Part shown: in pieces, positions 6,765 to 8,976 of the stretch
Position numbering within the stretch: the first letter of the stretch is position 1
How the letters are laid out: each line of letters begins with the position of its first letter
Assembly: GCA_021641325.1 (NCBI GenBank)
Contig: JAJXPD010000007.1
Span: forward strand, 1 to 8,976
DNA length: 8,976 nt
Direction of reading: 5' to 3'
From: Opitutales bacterium
GTDB lineage: Bacteria; Verrucomicrobiota; Verrucomicrobiia; Opitutales; Intestinicryptomonadaceae
Notes under the pieces: model-generated
What the model saw: the letters and a program-made list of their open reading frames with translations, nothing else
Told to the model about the DNA's origin: nothing
Database searches by the model: none
Made by a program: the position numbers and the translations under genes

Positions 6765-7555
6765 GAATTGCACTTGCACAGACAGACACCGCGCAGGGCG
6801 ACTTCGAAAAAAATCTCGAAAAAATTTCGGACTTCGCAAAGGCGGCAAAAGACGGCGGCGCGCAGATTGCCGTATTCCCCGAAATGTGCGTCTGCGGCTT
6901 CGACTACAAAAAGAATCTCGACTACCTGCAAACTTTCGGAAACGCCGCCGAACAGCGGCTGCGCGAAATAGCAAAAAGCCGCGACATCGCAATCTGCGGC
7001 TCGCTTCCGCACCTCGAAGCGGGCGATCCGCGCCCCTCGAACCGCATGCTTTTCGTCGGCGCGGACGGCAACGACATCGCCCGCTACGACAAAATCCACC
7101 TCTTCGGCGTCTTCCGCGAGAACAAGTACGTCAAGGCGGGCGGCGAAATCGTCGTCGCCGATTCGCCGTTCGGGAAAATCGGGCTTGCCGTCTGCTATGA
7201 CATTCGCTTCCCCGACATCTTTGTGAGAATGGCGAAGCTCGGCGCAAAAATGATAATCCTTTCGGCGGCGTTCCCCCACCCGCGCTCGGAGCATTGGCGG
7301 ATTTTGTCGCGGGCGCGGGCGATTGAAAACCAGTGCTTTTTCATCGCGGTGAACAGGGGCGGAACGGAAAATTTCGGCGAAAGGCAAATCAAATATTTCG
7401 GAATGTCGGCGGCAATAGACCCATGGGGCGGCGTCATAGCCGAATGCCCGCAGGACGCCGAAAGCCTCGCCTTTGCCGACATAAACCCCGACGAAGTCGA
7501 CAATATCCGCGCCCAAATTCCGTCCTTTGCCGACAGGCGCGACGACATTTACTAA
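6761..7555 (+). CDS. Carbon-nitrogen hydrolase, omega-amidase (YafV/Nit2)-like
   Basis: A 264-residue cytosolic enzyme of the nitrilase superfamily with the full Glu-Lys-Cys triad. E41 lies in F-P-E-M, K111 in Y-D-K-I-H-L-F-G, and nucleophile C145 in V-C-Y-D-I-R-F-P. The block H-W-R-I-L-S-R-A-R-A-I-E-N-Q-C-F-F-I-A-V-N-R favours the YafV/Nit2 branch. Those enzymes hydrolyse alpha-keto acid amides such as 2-oxoglutaramate or 2-oxosuccinamate, cleaning up after glutamine transaminases. The length is normal for the group. Deaminated-glutathione amidase (Nit1) is the closest alternative. The ATG at 6761 overlaps the stop of the DUF721-like gene, and no other start fits, since the protein begins directly with the conserved M-R-I-A-L-A-Q strand. 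It ends the plus-strand cluster. Confidence 0.92.
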   Translation: MRIALAQTDTAQGDFEKNLEKISDFAKAAKDGGAQIAVFPEMCVCGFDYKKNLDYLQTFGNAAEQRLREIAKSRDIAICGSLPHLEAGDPRPSNRMLFVGADGNDIARYDKIHLFGVFRENKYVKAGGEIVVADSPFGKIGLAVCYDIRFPDIFVRMAKLGAKMIILSAAFPHPRSEHWRILSRARAIENQCFFIAVNRGGTENFGERQIKYFGMSAAIDPWGGVIAECPQDAESLAFADINPDEVDNIRAQIPSFADRRDDIY

Positions 7556-7571
7556 ATCGAAACAATCGGAC

Positions 7572-7597
7572 TGACGCGCGGCAAAATCCGCGCGTTA
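7572..7597 (+). terminator. Strong GC hairpin after the amidase gene, probable terminator
   Basis: ACGCGCGG (7574-7581) pairs perfectly with CCGCGCGT (7588-7595) around a 6-base loop. A G-T and a T-A pair (7573/7596, 7572/7597) extend the stem to 10 bp. It starts 17 bases after the amidase stop codon, the expected place for a terminator of the plus-strand cluster. The following sequence (TATAG) is not a real U tract, so termination may be inefficient or factor-dependent. Confidence 0.5.
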
Positions 7598-7621
7598 TAG
7601 CAAATCTGCGCGCCGAAAAAG

Positions 7622-7645
7622 CCCGCATGCCGCGGCGTTCGTTGC
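7622..7645. repeat. 24-bp direct repeat, copy 1
   Basis: The 24 bases are identical to 7660-7683, and the copies start 38 bp apart. The repeat contains CCGCGGCGTTCGTTGC. After it this copy diverges (TCTTCC), whereas copy 2 continues into GCCG. It lies in the 211-bp noncoding gap between the convergent amidase and queH genes. Confidence 0.85.
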
Positions 7646-7659
7646 TCTTCCGACGACTT

Positions 7660-7683
7660 CCCGCATGCCGCGGCGTTCGTTGC
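7660..7683. repeat. 24-bp direct repeat, copy 2 (matches the copy beside glnD)
   Basis: Identical to 7622-7645. Its right part extended to 7687 (7668-7687) also matches 2312-2331 at 19 of 20 bases. The end of the element can fold as CGGCG/CGCCG around a 7-base loop. A looser third copy may sit at about 7717-7738 (CCGCG, then six bases, then TCATTGCGC). Confidence 0.85.
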
Positions 7684-7766
7684 GCCGACCGCTTCGCATC
7701 TCCCGCGCTTAAAGCCCCGCGAAACTCATTGCGCGGCGCAAAATCCGCCCGCGCGGCAAAGCTTAA

Positions 7767-8387
7767 CTACTTTTGCGCAGACTCCGCAGGATTGTTTTGC
7801 GGGCAGGATTGCGGGCGCATTGAGTACTCGCAACCGCAGTATGTCTGGTTGTAGAATCCGTATTCGCGCAGAAGTTGCGCCCGCCGTTCGCTGAGGCCGC
7901 CCTTGCGCCAGTTGCGAAGCCAAAAACGGACATCGGGAAATGCCGATTCCGCAAAAGCCCCCGCCTCGGCGACCTGTTCCGCGCTCTTCCAGCGCGACGA
8001 CGTGAGGGTTGTGCTGAAAACCGAAAAGCCGTTTGCGCTCGCGTACTCCGCAGTTTTGAGCAGGCGCAGTTTGAAGCATTCAAGGCAACGCGCCCCGCGT
8101 TCGGGTTCGGCGGCGAGCGGCGAGCATTGCGCCGACCACTCCGAATGCGTCCAGTCGGCGTCGATAAACGGCGCGCCCATTGAAAGCGCAAGTTTTTTGT
8201 TTTCGCTCTTGCGGAGTTCGTACTCTTGGAGCGGAAAAATATTCGGGTTGAAATAGAAAACGGCGAAGTCCGCCCCCATTCCCAAAAGCTCCTCCATGAC
8301 AGCCGCCGAGCACGGCGCGCAGCACGAGTGCAAAAGAATTTTGCCTCCCGCAGGAGGCAAAAAATCGGGGTTAATCCGTCCTTTCAT
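7767..8387 (-). CDS. queH: Epoxyqueuosine reductase QueH
   Basis: A 206-residue cytosolic iron-sulfur protein of the QueH (former DUF208) family, which reduces epoxyqueuosine to queuosine in tRNAs with a GUN anticodon. The cysteine sites are intact: H-S-C-C-A-P-C at 20-26 (C22, C23, C26), R-C-x2-C at 100-104, and Y-C-G-C at 183-186. The family blocks F-Y-F-N-P-N-I-F-P-L-x-E-Y (44-56) and F-S-T-T-L (124-128) are also present. QueH replaces the unrelated, cobalamin-dependent QueG. The ATG at 8387 is 3 bp after the stop of the hypothetical gene and has no Shine-Dalgarno, so it probably depends on coupling. Residues 9-17 are encoded by a perfect hairpin. No other queuosine gene is in the window. 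The C-terminal tail after 187 is Gln/Pro/Cys-rich and probably flexible. Confidence 0.95.
   Translation of the reverse strand: MKGRINPDFLPPAGGKILLHSCCAPCSAAVMEELLGMGADFAVFYFNPNIFPLQEYELRKSENKKLALSMGAPFIDADWTHSEWSAQCSPLAAEPERGARCLECFKLRLLKTAEYASANGFSVFSTTLTSSRWKSAEQVAEAGAFAESAFPDVRFWLRNWRKGGLSERRAQLLREYGFYNQTYCGCEYSMRPQSCPQNNPAESAQK
8339..8362 (-). other. Perfect 10-bp hairpin within the start of queH
   Basis: Positions 8339-8348 are the exact reverse complement of 8353-8362, with a 4-base loop (CGCA on plus, TGCG on minus). In the queH mRNA it covers about codons 9-17, encoding Leu-Pro-Pro-Ala-Gly-Gly-Lys. The stem holds CCUCC and GGAGG, that is, a Shine-Dalgarno-like core paired with its complement. 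It is flanked by A/T on both sides. It could slow translation or simply follow from codon choice. Confidence 0.6.
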
Positions 8388-8390
8388 CGG

Positions 8391-8960
8391 CTACATTTTG
8401 CTCAGCAATTCCTGCAATTTGAGCTGGAATGGATACATGTCGCTCTGCGGCGGCGTCTTGCCCGCTTCGGGGATAAGACCGAGCTGCCCCATGCGGTCTA
8501 TGCGCCACTCCGCCTTTGTGCCGTCCGAGAAAACGACGTCGCCCGAAACTATGCAGTCGGGACGCTGAATCGGGCTTACCGAAACCTGAATGTTCGCGGC
8601 CTGCGCGGGGTTTTCAGGTTGCGCGGGGCTGCCGTAGCCGCCCTCTTCCGCCGCGGGTTCAGTGTCGTCGGCGTCGGCGTAGTCGGGTTCTCCGTAGCCC
8701 GAATCGTCGCCGTAGCTTTCGGCTGGGTCGGGCTGCATGCCGCCCGCGGATTCCTGAGGAATTTCGGAGGGCGCGTCGGCTTCGGAGGGCTGCTCTTTCG
8801 AGACGATTTCCGCGCCGAGGTCGTCAATAAGGAATCTTACGTCCATGTATGTCATGGAGATTCCGAATTCCGATTTCAGGCGGCTTTGCACGTCGGCGAC
8901 GCTCGCGCCGTCGGCAACCCAGGATTTCACACAAGCGGATTGATTTTTATCCAAATTCAT
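8391..8960 (-). CDS. Hypothetical modular protein with acidic low-complexity linker
   Basis: I do not recognise an established family name. The 189-residue protein shows three parts. Residues 1-52 look like a small helical domain (V-K-S-W-V-A-D-G-A-S-V-A-D-V-Q-S-R-L-K-S-E-F-G-I), with spacing like a winged or helix-turn-helix fold. Residues 53-124 form a very acidic Pro/Gly/Tyr/Ala-rich linker. Residues 125-189 look like a small beta domain followed by a helix: R-P-D-C-I-V-S-G-D-V-V-F-S-D-G-T-K-A-E-W-R-I-D, G-Q-L-G-L-I-P, then Y-P-F-Q-L-K-L-Q-E-L-L. From memory, similar C-terminal domains occur in Verrucomicrobiota proteins of unknown function. No signal peptide or membrane helix is seen, so it is probably cytosolic. 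The ATG at 8960 has no clear Shine-Dalgarno. It lies 3 bp upstream of queH and is probably co-transcribed with it. Any role in queuosine synthesis is unsupported. Confidence 0.82.
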   Translation of the reverse strand: MNLDKNQSACVKSWVADGASVADVQSRLKSEFGISMTYMDVRFLIDDLGAEIVSKEQPSEADAPSEIPQESAGGMQPDPAESYGDDSGYGEPDYADADDTEPAAEEGGYGSPAQPENPAQAANIQVSVSPIQRPDCIVSGDVVFSDGTKAEWRIDRMGQLGLIPEAGKTPPQSDMYPFQLKLQELLSKM

Positions 8961-8976
8961 TGTTTTACATCATCGG

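Noticed and set aside
6446..7516. A 356-codon open frame antisense to the DUF721-like and amidase genes
   Set aside because: The opposite strand encodes a complete Glu-Lys-Cys nitrilase-family enzyme; the antisense frame shows no recognisable domain.
7622..7683. Two direct repeats considered as a mini CRISPR array
   Set aside because: There are only two exact copies, the 14-base spacing between them is far too short for a spacer, and no cas gene is near.
7333..7854. A plus-strand frame running from within the amidase gene across the convergent gap into queH
   Set aside because: It is Arg-rich, overlaps two well-supported genes, and covers the repeats; there is no sign of coding.
8388..8390. 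A preQ1 riboswitch upstream of queH
   Set aside because: Only 3 bp separate queH from the preceding gene, leaving no leader for one; a leader ahead of the whole pair would lie outside the window.

Overview
This is an ordinary chromosomal stretch of a GC-rich bacterium. It is densely coded, with nine genes plus a partial one at the left edge, and I see no tRNA, rRNA, CRISPR array, transposase, phage or toxin gene. The phylum cannot be fixed from the window. Two things suggest, weakly, the Verrucomicrobiota or a relative: most start codons lack a clear Shine-Dalgarno sequence, and the C-terminal domain of the hypothetical protein at the right edge resembles, from memory, proteins of that phylum. 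Treat this as a guess.

Left block (1-5021, minus strand, read right to left): glnD encodes a complete bifunctional PII uridylyltransferase/uridylyl-removing enzyme, the nitrogen sensor. After a 123-bp GC-rich gap come a YjdF/DUF2238 membrane protein, a 12-helix MFS exporter of the Fsr (fosmidomycin resistance) type, and a nucleoside 2-deoxyribosyltransferase-like protein cut by the window edge. The last three lie 30 bp and 1 bp apart and are probably co-transcribed.

Middle block (5127-7555, plus strand): a membrane-anchored coiled-coil LysM protein is transcribed divergently from glnD, has a plausible sigma-70 promoter, and ends in a very clear intrinsic terminator with a UUCG tetraloop. After it come a Nudix hydrolase of the ADP-ribose pyrophosphatase type, a small protein resembling DUF721/DciA, and a nitrilase-superfamily omega-amidase-like enzyme. 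The Nudix and DUF721-like genes are 14 bp apart, and the last two genes overlap by 4 bp (ATGA).

Right block (7767-8960, minus strand): a hypothetical acidic, low-complexity-linker protein lies 3 bp upstream of queH, the epoxyqueuosine reductase of tRNA queuosine synthesis. queH converges with the middle block across 211 bp that hold a strong hairpin and a pair of identical 24-bp direct repeats. A relative of these repeats lies 5 kb away, immediately after and partly over the glnD stop codon.

No previously undescribed multi-gene system is evident. The items most worth a second look are the dispersed intergenic repeat, the modular hypothetical protein, the DUF721-amidase coupling, and the perfect hairpin inside the start of queH.
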